From assembly GCF_003031265.1 (NCBI RefSeq), contig NZ_CP019966.1, positions 2,790,001 to 2,854,000 of the forward strand: a stretch of 64,000 bases of DNA. Reading direction: 5' to 3'. Below are positions 40,235-47,690 of the stretch, piece by piece. A model generated the notes under the pieces. It saw nothing but the letters and a program-made list of their open reading frames with translations, made no database searches and had not been told where the DNA came from. The position numbers and the translations under genes are program-made. Each line of letters starts with the position of its first letter. The first letter of the stretch is position 1. The DNA comes from Rhodopseudomonas palustris (GTDB lineage: Bacteria; Pseudomonadota; Alphaproteobacteria; Rhizobiales; Xanthobacteraceae).

Positions 40235-40630
40235 TCACCGCGCCTGGGTGCGATCGAGCGCATCGGCGGCCTTGCGCAGCCGCGCGGCGATGCGGCGAAG
40301 CTCCATCAGCGTGAGCTGTTTCATCCGCTCGTCCGAGACCAGATAGTCGCGGCCGCGCCGGGTGATCGCGCCGGCCTCGGCAAGCTCGCCAAGGCGCCTG
40401 GCGGCGGTCATCCGCGGCATGCCGAGCACGTGCGCCACCTTGCTGGCGTTCATCGGCCGGCCCTCGGCGTGGCCGATGGTGACGCAGCACGCTACCAGCA
40501 CCGCATCCGCATCCCGCCCGACGCTGCCGGAGCGGGCCGGGAACAGGCTGGTGTGGAGATCCTGGAGAAGCGAGACGACAAAGCGGGCGATGAGCAGGCG
40601 CTCGTCCCGAAACGCGAGGTGAAGTTCCAA
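40235..40630 (-). CDS. Winged helix-turn-helix transcriptional regulator (MarR-like), 131 aa
   Basis: The central region NASKVAHVLGMPRMTAARRL then GELAEAGAITRRGRDYLV is a winged helix with recognition helix near residues 72-83. The N-terminal part is helical and hydrophobic. It is divergent from the plus-strand genes at 40907 and is the only DNA-binding regulator seen in this part of the prophage. It could be a lysogeny or accessory-gene regulator. Confidence 0.7.
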   Translation of the reverse strand: MELHLAFRDERLLIARFVVSLLQDLHTSLFPARSGSVGRDADAVLVACCVTIGHAEGRPMNASKVAHVLGMPRMTAARRLGELAEAGAITRRGRDYLVSDERMKQLTLMELRRIAARLRKAADALDRTQAR

Positions 40631-40906
40631 AGCGACCCAGTCTTGTTGTTCTTGTGGTAGACTGGTCTCGCTTAGCGGTCCGCCGGTTCGGCCGCGCCTC
40701 GGTCAATTCCGCATGCTTCGCAGCATCGTGCATGCGCCTTGAAGCGATGCCGGCAAATCAACGCGCCTTCGTCAACTTCATCTCAGTGTCTCGCGGAAGG
40801 TGAGGCGCGGCGCCGATTGTGCAACCACGCCGGCGCGGCCTGAGCTTGCGAAACAACCGGATGAAGTGCAGAGTCCACGCTGTAATGCGCTGGATGGTGC
40901 CGACCG

Positions 40907-41101
40907 ATGACGATTAACGAACTCGTGGCTGCCGCGAGAAAATCCAGAGGCGAATGGCTGGAAGATGTTTTGGCCGGGCTATTGGCCGCCGGGTGCCTGC
41001 GCTCTGAGATCTCCGTGGAAGATCATCCGGGCGGTCGCACTATTGTGCTCGTCAGCGGAATCCTGAAGTACGAACACGAGATCAAAGTCAGTTCGTTCTG
41101 A
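40907..41101 (+). CDS. Hypothetical protein, 64 aa
   Basis: A plausible small protein (TINELVAAARKSRGEWLEDV, then AGCLRSEISVEDHPGGRTI). No good ribosome site is present, so translation is uncertain. The region 40631-40906 before it is noncoding and contains a GCATGC-type hairpin near 40710-40736. Confidence 0.4.
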   Translation: MTINELVAAARKSRGEWLEDVLAGLLAAGCLRSEISVEDHPGGRTIVLVSGILKYEHEIKVSSF

Positions 41102-41161
41102 GGGGTCGCGGCACCTTCAGCCGCCGCATCGTTACCCGGATGTTCTCGCCGTGGTGAAGGT

Positions 41162-41515
41162 TCAAGCCGGGAGCCATCCGAGAGCGAACTCATTGGGGAT
41201 TGCGCCGTGGTTCATGCCGCTGGTGTCGGTGGCGCTGATATCGTGCGGTATGAATTCGTCGGTCACCCAAGTCGGGACGACGCGAGCCAGTGTAGACTGG
41301 ATGTTGCTGCCGTTCTCCTCATAGATGTAAACCAGAGTGCCGTCCCGAGGGGCTGTCGACATCGGGTTGATCTTGATCGATGCAGGGTCGGCCGTCGCGT
41401 TTTCCAGGGCTGAAATTGCCTCGTCCAGGGCCCGGCGGTTCACGACGGCGTTGCCATCGTCCATCGCTTTATAGGCCTTCAGCGCGGCGAGGGTGCTTCG
41501 ATTAACGATCGTCAT
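41162..41515 (-). CDS. Hypothetical phage protein with DUF551-like segment, 117 aa
   Basis: The middle INPMSTAPRDGTLVYIYEEN and the ending FALGWLPA follow the pattern PMSTAPxDGT to GWxP of small phage proteins. The N-terminal 50 residues are a helix pair. The family has no established function. Its start lies 22 bases downstream of the nuclease stop on the same strand. Confidence 0.6.
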   Translation of the reverse strand: MTIVNRSTLAALKAYKAMDDGNAVVNRRALDEAISALENATADPASIKINPMSTAPRDGTLVYIYEENGSNIQSTLARVVPTWVTDEFIPHDISATDTSGMNHGAIPNEFALGWLPA

Positions 41516-41536
41516 TTGGTTTCCTCGCGTTACCGA

Positions 41537-42085
41537 TCACCGCCACGGGTTTGGTGTTGGCGGACAGCCAGTGCGGCCGCAGATGAAGGGGACCGCGAGG
41601 CCCTCACGGATCAGGATGGTCCCGACATCCTCGCCGCCGGCGCGGAGCGCGCCGCAGCGGCGGCCGTAGTTGCAGGCGGGAGTTCCTTCGGTGCCCGGCC
41701 GGCAGGAGCACCGCACCTCAGTGTAATCCAGATGGCCGGCACGGACGAGCGCGCGCAGCCGCTCCGCGGCCTTCAGGCCCAGCTCGTGCTCGGCCGCGTT
41801 TGCCGCCCGGAACGTCTCCGGCGCATTGAAGCCGACCAGCCGGTGCGACGGCGACCGCCCGTCGATTCGGATCGTGTCGCCATCGATCACCTCGATCCGC
41901 TCGGAGGCGATCGGCTCGGCTGCGGTTGATCCGGCCAAGGCGAAAACAGCCGCGGCCGAAGCGATGATCGCGGCGAACGCCGAGAACGGGCCGGGCCCGG
42001 AAAGTGGGTCACACAGCTTCGAAAAGCTCTGTAAAACATAGGCGCTAAGATGCGGCCCACTGACAGATAAGCTGTTGATTTTCAT
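41537..42085 (-). CDS. Secreted thermonuclease-like (SNase-fold) protein
   Basis: 182 residues. IEVIDGDTIRIDG (about residues 65-77), then HRLVGFNAPETFRA and later IREGLAVPF, match the staphylococcal nuclease fold, although the family Arg/Glu residues cannot all be confirmed by eye. A hydrophobic stretch (about residues 36-56) could be an export signal, but it is preceded by an unusual 35-residue N-terminus. ATG 42085 is only six bases from the 3' end of tRNA-Glu on the same strand, so transcription from the tRNA promoter is likely. Confidence 0.7.
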   Translation of the reverse strand: MKINSLSVSGPHLSAYVLQSFSKLCDPLSGPGPFSAFAAIIASAAAVFALAGSTAAEPIASERIEVIDGDTIRIDGRSPSHRLVGFNAPETFRAANAAEHELGLKAAERLRALVRAGHLDYTEVRCSCRPGTEGTPACNYGRRCGALRAGGEDVGTILIREGLAVPFICGRTGCPPTPNPWR

Positions 42086-42091
42086 CGATTT

Positions 42092-42166
42092 TGGCGCTCC
42101 CTAGCGGAATCGAACCGCTCTCTCCACCGTGAAAGGGTGGCGTCCTGACCGATAGACGAAGGGAGC
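42092..42166 (-). tRNA. tRNA-Glu (anticodon TTC)
   Basis: On the minus strand the gene starts GCTCCCTTCGTCTATCGG. It has the anticodon loop CTTTCAC, a GGTTCGATTCC T-arm and GGGAGC pairing with the 5' acceptor strand, then an encoded GCCA. All arms pair. Its 3' end faces the prophage and is the probable attachment site. Confidence 0.95.
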
Positions 42167-42285
42167 GAAGCCGCCGGACTGGCGCGATCCTTCAAGGATC
42201 GCAAGCAGGCGGAAACGCACGGTCTAACCCGAAACGGCTGTTTCAGCAGGCGCCGGAACGGGCCCGCGGCGAAGCAGCGGGCGAA

Positions 42286-42314
42286 CGTATAGTGGCGTTT
42301 TTCCGGAGGGGCAA
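42286..42314 (-). promoter_or_regulatory. Putative sigma-70 promoter for tRNA-Glu
   Basis: On the minus strand TTGCCC (42314-42309) and TATACG (42291-42286) are separated by 17 bases. This would start transcription near 42279, giving a leader of about 110 bases before the tRNA. Confidence 0.55.
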
Positions 42315-42503
42315 GCGCTCTCCGCAGCGATCTGCCGATACCCCGACTTTTCGCTAAATCTTGCAACGATTTTTCAACAGCCCGGGACCTAGAGCAGAGA
42401 CGGTCCTGAGCGATCGGGGCCCGCGAACGCTCACTTTCTGCTTCGCTCTGGCCGCGGCGCTGTGCCCTCCGGCGAGCGATCCAAGCAGGCCGAGGACGAC
42501 ATC

Positions 42504-42761
42504 ATGGCCAAGGACAAGACCAAGCGCGAGGCGCGCAAATCGGTACGCCAGAGTGGCTGGATCACGCTCGACGGCGGCTTTGCCGCGCGGCCATGCGAGG
42601 TGCTTGATCTGTCGAGTTCGGGGGCCAAGCTGGTGCTCGGCGAAGCGGAGTCGCTCGGCTCGCGGCTGCGGCTCGGTTTCTCGCGCGACGCGCGTCAGGG
42701 CCGGCAGTGCGAAGTGGTCTGGCGACGCGGCACGACGCTCGGCGTCAAGTTCGTCAGTTGA
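42504..42761 (+). CDS. PilZ domain protein, 85 aa
   Basis: ATG 42504. An Arg-x-x-x-Arg motif (RKSVR, residues 10-14) and DLSSSGAKL fit the c-di-GMP-binding signature (RxxxR and D/NxSxxG). A single short domain with no output part suggests a c-di-GMP receptor acting on a partner, perhaps in motility or envelope control. It is a lone gene. Confidence 0.8.
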   Translation: MAKDKTKREARKSVRQSGWITLDGGFAARPCEVLDLSSSGAKLVLGEAESLGSRLRLGFSRDARQGRQCEVVWRRGTTLGVKFVS

Positions 42762-42793
42762 GGCCACGTCGACGCGCTGAAGTGCCGACACAA

Positions 42794-42822
42794 AACGGGC
42801 TCCACTGTTCGCGGAGCCCGTT
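42794..42822 (-). terminator. Hairpin terminator for the 26-residue membrane peptide gene
   Basis: AACGGGCTCC (42794-42803) pairs perfectly with GGAGCCCGTT (42813-42822). On the minus strand it is followed by TTTTG. It may also stop the PilZ transcript. Confidence 0.7.
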
Positions 42823-42857
42823 GTAACCGGCAAAAAAGCGTGGTGAGCGACGTCAGC

Positions 42858-42938
42858 TCAGTGGCCGAAGAACAGCCACAACAGAATGATAATCGGGATC
42901 GGAACGCCGATCAGCCAAAGCAACAGTCCTCGCGCCAT
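42858..42938 (-). CDS. 26-residue hydrophobic membrane peptide
   Basis: The minus-strand ATG at 42938 has a strong GGAGGA site eight bases upstream. The product starts MARGLLLWLIGVPIPIII and ends WLFFGH, forming one membrane span with a basic N-terminus. Similar tiny peptides recur in rhizobia-type genomes, to my knowledge without known function. It has its own terminator. Confidence 0.7.
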   Translation of the reverse strand: MARGLLLWLIGVPIPIIILLWLFFGH

Positions 42939-43040
42939 TGATGTCCTCCGTTGGTTGTTCGACCAACGCGAGGTTGTGCGCGTCGTTCCGCTTCACGAAG
43001 CGGATGCGGGCGATCTCTGCTGGACGGGACCCCAGGGGCC

Positions 43041-43490
43041 TTACCAATGGCCGGTGTTCGGCATCGAGGCCCACGGCTCTTGCGGCGGCAGCGCGTCGCC
43101 CTTTTGCAGCAGCTCGACCGACTGCAGATCCGGCGAGCGCACGAACGCCATCTGACCGTCGCGCGGCGGGCGGTTGATGGTGATGCCAAGCTCCATCAGC
43201 TTTGCGCAGGTCGCGTAGATGTCGTCGACCTCGAACGCGAGATGACCGAAGAAGCGGTCCTCGCCATAGGTCTCTTCGTCCCAATTGTGGGTCAGTTCTA
43301 TCGTCGGAGCCGGGCGGCCCTTCGACTGCTTCACCAGTTCCTCGTCTTCCGGCGCGCACAGGAACAGCAGCGTGAACTTGCCCTTATCGTTGTCGATGCG
43401 GCGGACCTCCTTGAGGCCGAGCGCGCCAACGAAGAACTTCAGGGCGGTGTCGAGATTGCGGACGCGGAGCATGGTGTGCAGGTAACGCAT
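43041..43490 (-). CDS. gloA: Lactoylglutathione lyase (glyoxalase I)
   Basis: 149 residues from ATG 43490, which follows AAGGAGA; an upstream in-frame start would add an unconserved extension. The metal ligands are visible as His in YLHTMLRV, Glu in PTIELTHNW, His in [11 protein letters not shown] and Glu in SVELLQK. It converts the methylglyoxal-glutathione hemithioacetal to S-lactoylglutathione in the cytoplasm. Confidence 0.9.
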   Translation of the reverse strand: MRYLHTMLRVRNLDTALKFFVGALGLKEVRRIDNDKGKFTLLFLCAPEDEELVKQSKGRPAPTIELTHNWDEETYGEDRFFGHLAFEVDDIYATCAKLMELGITINRPPRDGQMAFVRSPDLQSVELLQKGDALPPQEPWASMPNTGHW

Positions 43491-43611
43491 GTGCGGGTGG
43501 TCTCCTTGAGAAAGGTGCCGGGGATTCTGCGACGGAATGGCCGCGATGAAAAGCGCAGGCGGCGCGCTCGCGGCGCCGGCCATGATGTCCGGACCGGACG
43601 TCAAAACGATG

Positions 43612-43639
43612 AAGGTCCGGAGCCGAGGCTCCGGACCTT
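43612..43639. terminator. Perfect 13-bp GC-rich hairpin upstream of gloA
   Basis: AAGGTCCGGAGCC (43612-43624) and GGCTCCGGACCTT (43627-43639) are perfect inverted repeats with almost no loop. The region 43491-43972 has no gene; this hairpin and the next one are its main features. It may be a terminator remnant or a transcription attenuator. Confidence 0.55.
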
Positions 43640-43727
43640 ATGCGCGCTCGGGGAGGTGTGGCGAACGAGAGGCGAGGGCACTGAACATCGTGACTTCGCA
43701 TCCGATCGCGGGCGGACGACCGACGAA

Positions 43728-43763
43728 AAAGAGCCCCGCCTTGGAGGTCGCGCGGGGCTCTTT
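43728..43763. terminator. Bidirectional terminator between gloA and the sirtuin gene
   Basis: AAAGAGCCCCGC (43728-43739) and GCGGGGCTCTTT (43752-43763) form a 12-bp stem flanked by A and T runs, typical of a terminator that works both ways. Confidence 0.75.
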
Positions 43764-43972
43764 CAGAGGAGGTCATCCGTTGAGACGGGTTCAACTATCC
43801 GACCGGGGCAGCCCTCTTGCAATTCAAAAAAATGTGGCTTCGAATCTGAGCACGGGAACCGGCAACTTCTCCGCGGCGGATGCGTCGATGTCGGCGCAGC
43901 CTCGTCCTCCCGGTTCGCTCGCGGCGCGCGGACGCTTGCGCGACGACAGGGTAAGTTTGAAATGATCCAACC

Positions 43973-44734
43973 ATGATCGCACCCAGCCTTTCCAGCGGGG
44001 TCGAACAGCTCGGCGACATGATCGCGAACGCTTCGTCGATCGTGCCATTCACCGGCGCCGGCATTTCGACCGAGTCCGGCATTCCTGATTTCCGATCGCC
44101 TGGCGGCCTATGGAGCCGCAATCAGCCGATTCCGTTCGACGAGTTCGTGGCGCGCCAGGATGCGCGCGACGAAGCGTGGCGGCGGCGCTTCGCGATGGAG
44201 CAGACCTTTGCGAAGGCGCGGCCGACCCGCGGTCATCGCGCGCTCGCATCGCTGTACAGAGCCGGCAAGGTGCCGGCGATCATCACGCAGAACATCGACA
44301 ATCTGCATCAAATGTCCGGCTTCGCCGAACACGACGTCGTCGAGCTCCATGGCAACACCACCTACGCGCGCTGCATCGGCTGCGGCAAACGTCATGAGCT
44401 GGAGTGGGTGCGCGAATGGTTCTTCCGCACCGGGCACGCGCCACATTGCACCGCGTGCGACGAGCCGGTGAAGACCGCGACGGTATCGTTCGGTCAGTCG
44501 ATGCCGCCGGAAGCGATGCGCCGCGCGACCGATCTGGCGCAGCATTGCGATCTGTTCATTGCGATCGGTTCGTCGCTTGTGGTGTGGCCTGCAGCGGGCT
44601 TTCCGATGCTGGCCAAAGAGTGCGGCGCCAAGCTCGTGATCATCAACAGAGAGCCGACCGAACAAGATGAAATGGCCGATCTGGTGATCCGTCATGACAT
44701 CGGAGAAACGCTTGGACCGTTCGTCGGTAACTGA
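43973..44734 (+). CDS. cobB: NAD-dependent protein deacetylase (sirtuin)
   Basis: 253 residues. GAGISTESGIPDFRSPGG (NAD site), TQNIDNLHQ, the catalytic His in VELHGN and a zinc site with two CxxC pairs (CIGC and CTAC) are all present. IGSSLVVWPAAG and INREPT follow in the usual order. It would remove acyl groups from lysines of proteins such as acyl-CoA synthetases. A role of this kind is described for the sirtuin SrtN of R. palustris; whether this is that gene is not proven here. Confidence 0.92.
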   Translation: MIAPSLSSGVEQLGDMIANASSIVPFTGAGISTESGIPDFRSPGGLWSRNQPIPFDEFVARQDARDEAWRRRFAMEQTFAKARPTRGHRALASLYRAGKVPAIITQNIDNLHQMSGFAEHDVVELHGNTTYARCIGCGKRHELEWVREWFFRTGHAPHCTACDEPVKTATVSFGQSMPPEAMRRATDLAQHCDLFIAIGSSLVVWPAAGFPMLAKECGAKLVIINREPTEQDEMADLVIRHDIGETLGPFVGN

Positions 44735-44937
44735 AACCTCGTAAGATTCGCAGGCTTTCAAGGCTGTTTATAGTTGTCGCGTAACGATTTTTTTGTCTTT
44801 GCCGTTTGGACCACGGTGTTATCTTCGAATCAACAGATTCGCGGCGGCGCAATCCTGAGTAGTTTGAGGGAATGCTCGGCGAATCATCCTCGTCGCGGAT
44901 GCGACGAATTTGTTGATGACGTGCGGGGTCCGGGGTC

Positions 44938-45645
44938 ATGGGGTCGGACGGATTTGAGTCCAAAAGGCCGGGCGTTTTGCCCGCAGCCAGCGCTGCGAAG
45001 CCGAGAGCAGCGGAGTTTCCGGCAGGCGATTTCTCGCCGCGGGACTTCGGGGTCGGCGCGCATGGCGACCTTTCAGTTCCCCGCGATCTGAATCCGCGCG
45101 ATGCCTTTACGGGTCTCGGCGAAGCCGCGAACCTCGTCGAGATCAGCGGCGTCATCAAGTGGTTCGACGCTTCGAAGGGCTACGGCTTCGTGGTTCCGGA
45201 CAATGGCTGGCCCGACGTGCTGCTGCACGTCACCGTGCTGCGCCGCGACGGCTACCAGACCGCCTATGAGGGCGCCCGCATCGTCGTCGAATGCGTGCAG
45301 CGCGCCAAGGGTTACCAGGCATTCCGCATCGTCTCGATGGACGAGTCGACCGCGATCCATCCGGCCCAGATGCTGCCGGCGCGCACCCATGTCAGCGTGA
45401 CGCCGACCAGCGGGCTCGAGCGCGCGCAGGTCAAATGGTTCAACCGGCTGCGCGGGTTCGGCTTCCTGACCTGCGGCGAGGGCACGCCGGATATCTTCGT
45501 GCACATGGAAACGCTGCGCCGCTATGGCATGACCGAGCTGCGGCCGGGCCAGTATGTGCTGGTGCGGTTCGGGCCGGGCTCCAAGGGGATGATGGCGGCC
45601 GAGATCCAGCCGGAGAACGGCGCACCCGGGCTGTCCTCGCACTGA
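44938..45645 (+). CDS. Tandem cold-shock-domain protein
   Basis: 235 residues. The N-terminal 65 residues look disordered. Two cold-shock domains follow: ISGVIKWFDASKGYGFVVPD (about residues 69-88) and AQVKWFNRLRGFGFLTCGEG (about 162-181), each with the RNP1-type (K/R)GxGF. The ATG at 44938 is the first start after an in-frame stop at 44917. Such double-domain proteins are common in alphaproteobacteria and bind RNA or single-stranded DNA. Confidence 0.88.
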   Translation: MGSDGFESKRPGVLPAASAAKPRAAEFPAGDFSPRDFGVGAHGDLSVPRDLNPRDAFTGLGEAANLVEISGVIKWFDASKGYGFVVPDNGWPDVLLHVTVLRRDGYQTAYEGARIVVECVQRAKGYQAFRIVSMDESTAIHPAQMLPARTHVSVTPTSGLERAQVKWFNRLRGFGFLTCGEGTPDIFVHMETLRRYGMTELRPGQYVLVRFGPGSKGMMAAEIQPENGAPGLSSH

Positions 45646-45734
45646 CCGGGCGACCCGAGCGCAAACGGCGCACAGCACGTGCGCTGTTCTTGATCGCGCC
45701 ATCCTTGATCGCCAATTTGTGAATCGGCTGACGG

Positions 45735-45761
45735 CCGCCGCGCATGTTGTTTGCGCGGCGG
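45735..45761 (+). terminator. GC-rich hairpin after the cold-shock gene
   Basis: CCGCCGCGCA (45735-45744) pairs with TGCGCGGCGG (45752-45761) around TGTTGTT. No T run follows, so it could be Rho-dependent or an mRNA-end stabiliser. Confidence 0.5.
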
Positions 45762-45829
45762 AAATGCGTTCGGCATGATCCCGGCGGCGATGCGCGGCCG
45801 TGGCGCCCGCGAAACACAGGTTCGATTCC

Positions 45830-46315
45830 ATGCAGGCTTCTGAAATGTTCAAGTTCCGCCGGCTGCGGTGGCTGGGTGCGCTCGCGATGGCGGCGATGCT
45901 GTGCGGCCTTCTGGTGCAGGGCGCGGTCGCGGCGCAGATGCAGTCGCTCGAGATCGTCGGCAAGACCGGCGTGCACGTCTTCACCGTCGAGATCGCCACC
46001 ACCGATCAGGAGCGGGAAATCGGCCTGATGTACCGCAAGAGCCTGCCGGACGGGCAGGGCATGCTGTTCGACTTCCGCCCCGAGCAGCAGGTCTCGATGT
46101 GGATGAAGAACACCTACATCCCGCTCGACATGATCTTCATCCGCGGCGACGGCACCATCCTGCGGATCGCCGAGAACACTGAGCCGCTGTCGACCCGGAT
46201 CATCGCTTCCGGCGGCCCAGTCGCGGGCGTGCTCGAGGTCTCAGGCGGCACCGCCAAGAAGCTCGGCATCGCCGCCGGCGACCGGGTGGCGCATCCGTTG
46301 TTCAAGTCGCGCTGA
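45830..46315 (+). CDS. DUF192 family secreted protein
   Basis: 161 residues from ATG 45830; ATG 45845 is an equally possible start. The N-terminus has basic residues and then a hydrophobic signal (ALAMAAMLCGLLVQGAVA, cut site after AVA). The mature part has FTVEIATTDQEREIGLMYRK, GMLFDFRPEQQVSMWMKNTY and IPLDMIFI, all typical of DUF192. The family is probably periplasmic; its function is unclear. Confidence 0.85.
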   Translation: MQASEMFKFRRLRWLGALAMAAMLCGLLVQGAVAAQMQSLEIVGKTGVHVFTVEIATTDQEREIGLMYRKSLPDGQGMLFDFRPEQQVSMWMKNTYIPLDMIFIRGDGTILRIAENTEPLSTRIIASGGPVAGVLEVSGGTAKKLGIAAGDRVAHPLFKSR

Positions 46316-46367
46316 GGCCGGCTTGCTGGGCTGACGTGAACCGTGTATCGACGGCCGTCGGCCCAGA

Positions 46368-46395
46368 GATCCGGGTCATGGATCGGGTCATGGAT
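46368..46395 (+). repeat. Short tandem repeat abutting tRNA-Pro
   Basis: GATCCGGGTCATG (46368-46380) and GATCGGGTCATG (46381-46392) are followed by GATCGGGG, which runs into the tRNA 5' end (46396). The units are nearly identical. Confidence 0.6.
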
Positions 46396-46472
46396 CGGGG
46401 TATAGCGCAGCCTGGTAGCGCGGCAGTTTTGGGTACTGCAGGTCGTTGGTTCGAATCCAGCTGCCCCGACCA
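46396..46472 (+). tRNA. tRNA-Pro (anticodon TGG)
   Basis: 77 bases with encoded CCA. Acceptor strands CGGGGTA and TGCCCCG pair (with one wobble). The anticodon arm is GCAGT-TTTGGGT-ACTGC, giving anticodon TGG, and GGTTCGAATCC forms the T-arm. Confidence 0.93.
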
Positions 46473-46571
46473 CCCGTCTTCCTTCATTTCACGATGGCTT
46501 CGCTGCGGCCTCCCAGGGCACGCGGCCGGTGCCGATTGCACCGTATCTGAGGCTGCTGCGGAGCTTGGCCG

Positions 46572-47690
46572 ATGAAGATCGCACTGGCGATCGTGTCGCT
46601 GTTCCCGAGCGGCGGGCTGCAGCGGGACTGCATGGGCATCGCCCGGCGGCTGATGGCGCGCGGCCACGACGTCACCATCCTGGCGTCACGGCGGCAGGGC
46701 GAGCTGCCGACCGACCTGAACATCGAGCTGCTGCCGGTCAGCGCCTGGAGCAATCACGGCCGCGACCAGCGCTTTGCCGAAGCGGCGGCGCAGCGCAAAC
46801 CGGACTTCGACCGGCTCGCCGGCTTCGGCAAGCTGATCGATCTCGACGTGCTGTATTGCGCCGACGGCTGTGACAAGGCGCGCCCGGCGCGGTGGTCCGA
46901 TCGCTTCACCGCGCGCCGCCGGATCAAGCTTGGGCTGGAGGCTGCGAGTTTCGCACCCGGACGGCCGACGCAGTGTCTGCTGCTGAGCCAGAACCAGCTC
47001 GACAGTTTCCAACTCGCCTGGGGCACCGAGCCGGAACGGCTGGCGCTGATGCCGCCGACGATCGATCCCGGCCGGCGACATCCGGAATTTCGCACCGACG
47101 GCACCCGCGAGCGCATCCGCAGCGAGCTCGGCATCGTCGGTGACACCGTCGTCTGGCTCGCGGTGGCGGCGCATCCGCTCACCAAGGGGCTCGACCGCGC
47201 GGTGTCCGCGCTTGCGGCATTTCCGGAGGCGCGGCTGGTGGTGGCCGGGGTTGCCGAGGACAGCAAGCAGGGGCGGCTGATGCGCCGGCTCGCCGGCGAT
47301 GCGAAGGTGTCGGACCGGATCAGCTTGCTCGGGATGCGCCGCGACATTCCTGAATTGATGGCGGGAGCGGATATTTTGATCCATCCGGCGCGGGTCGACA
47401 CCACCGGCACCGCGATCCTGGAGGCGGTGGTCAACGGCCTACCGGTGATCACCACCGCGGTGTGCGGCTATGCTCGCCACGTCGCAGCCGCCGATGCCGG
47501 CGTGGTGCTGCCGGAGCCGTTCGGTCCCGGCAATCTGATCGAGGCGCTGCGTCAGGCGTCGGCGCCGGGACGCCGTGCGTCATGGAGCGAGAACGGCGCC
47601 CGCTACGGCGCCAGCCACGATCTCTATTCCGGGCTCGACCGCGCCGCCGCGATCATCGCCGGCGAGACGGCAGGCACGCCGCTGTCCTGA
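46572..47690 (+). CDS. GT4 family glycosyltransferase (WaaG-like)
   Basis: 372 residues. The N-terminus KIALAIVSLFPSGGLQRDCM, the later VVWLAVAAHPLTKGLDRAV and the donor-site region ADILIHPARVDTTGTAILEA then VNGLPVITTAVCGY (EX7E-like) match GT4 enzymes close to WaaG (LPS heptose glucosyltransferase). It would add a hexose to the lipopolysaccharide core at the inner face of the membrane. Its last 67 bases overlap the convergent opgC gene. Confidence 0.82.
   Translation: MKIALAIVSLFPSGGLQRDCMGIARRLMARGHDVTILASRRQGELPTDLNIELLPVSAWSNHGRDQRFAEAAAQRKPDFDRLAGFGKLIDLDVLYCADGCDKARPARWSDRFTARRRIKLGLEAASFAPGRPTQCLLLSQNQLDSFQLAWGTEPERLALMPPTIDPGRRHPEFRTDGTRERIRSELGIVGDTVVWLAVAAHPLTKGLDRAVSALAAFPEARLVVAGVAEDSKQGRLMRRLAGDAKVSDRISLLGMRRDIPELMAGADILIHPARVDTTGTAILEAVVNGLPVITTAVCGYARHVAAADAGVVLPEPFGPGNLIEALRQASAPGRRASWSENGARYGASHDLYSGLDRAAAIIAGETAGTPLS

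Larger units (their letters stand above)
1..42091. mobile_element. Prophage (lambda-type head, Mu-type contractile tail), left end outside window
   Basis: A continuous run of phage genes covers replication, packaging, capsid, contractile tail, baseplate, fibres, lysis and accessory functions. Most genes are on the plus strand and many start codons overlap the previous stop. The right edge is inferred to be the 3' end of tRNA-Glu at 42092, because phage-like genes stop there and housekeeping genes begin. Integrase, lysogeny repressor and left attachment site were not seen, so they probably lie before position 1. The visible morphogenesis genes look intact, so the element may be inducible. Confidence 0.9.

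Noticed and set aside
40631..40906. Possible promoter and operator between the winged-helix gene and 40907
   Set aside because: A hairpin near 40710-40736 is visible but no convincing -35/-10 or repeated half-sites; not listed as a feature.
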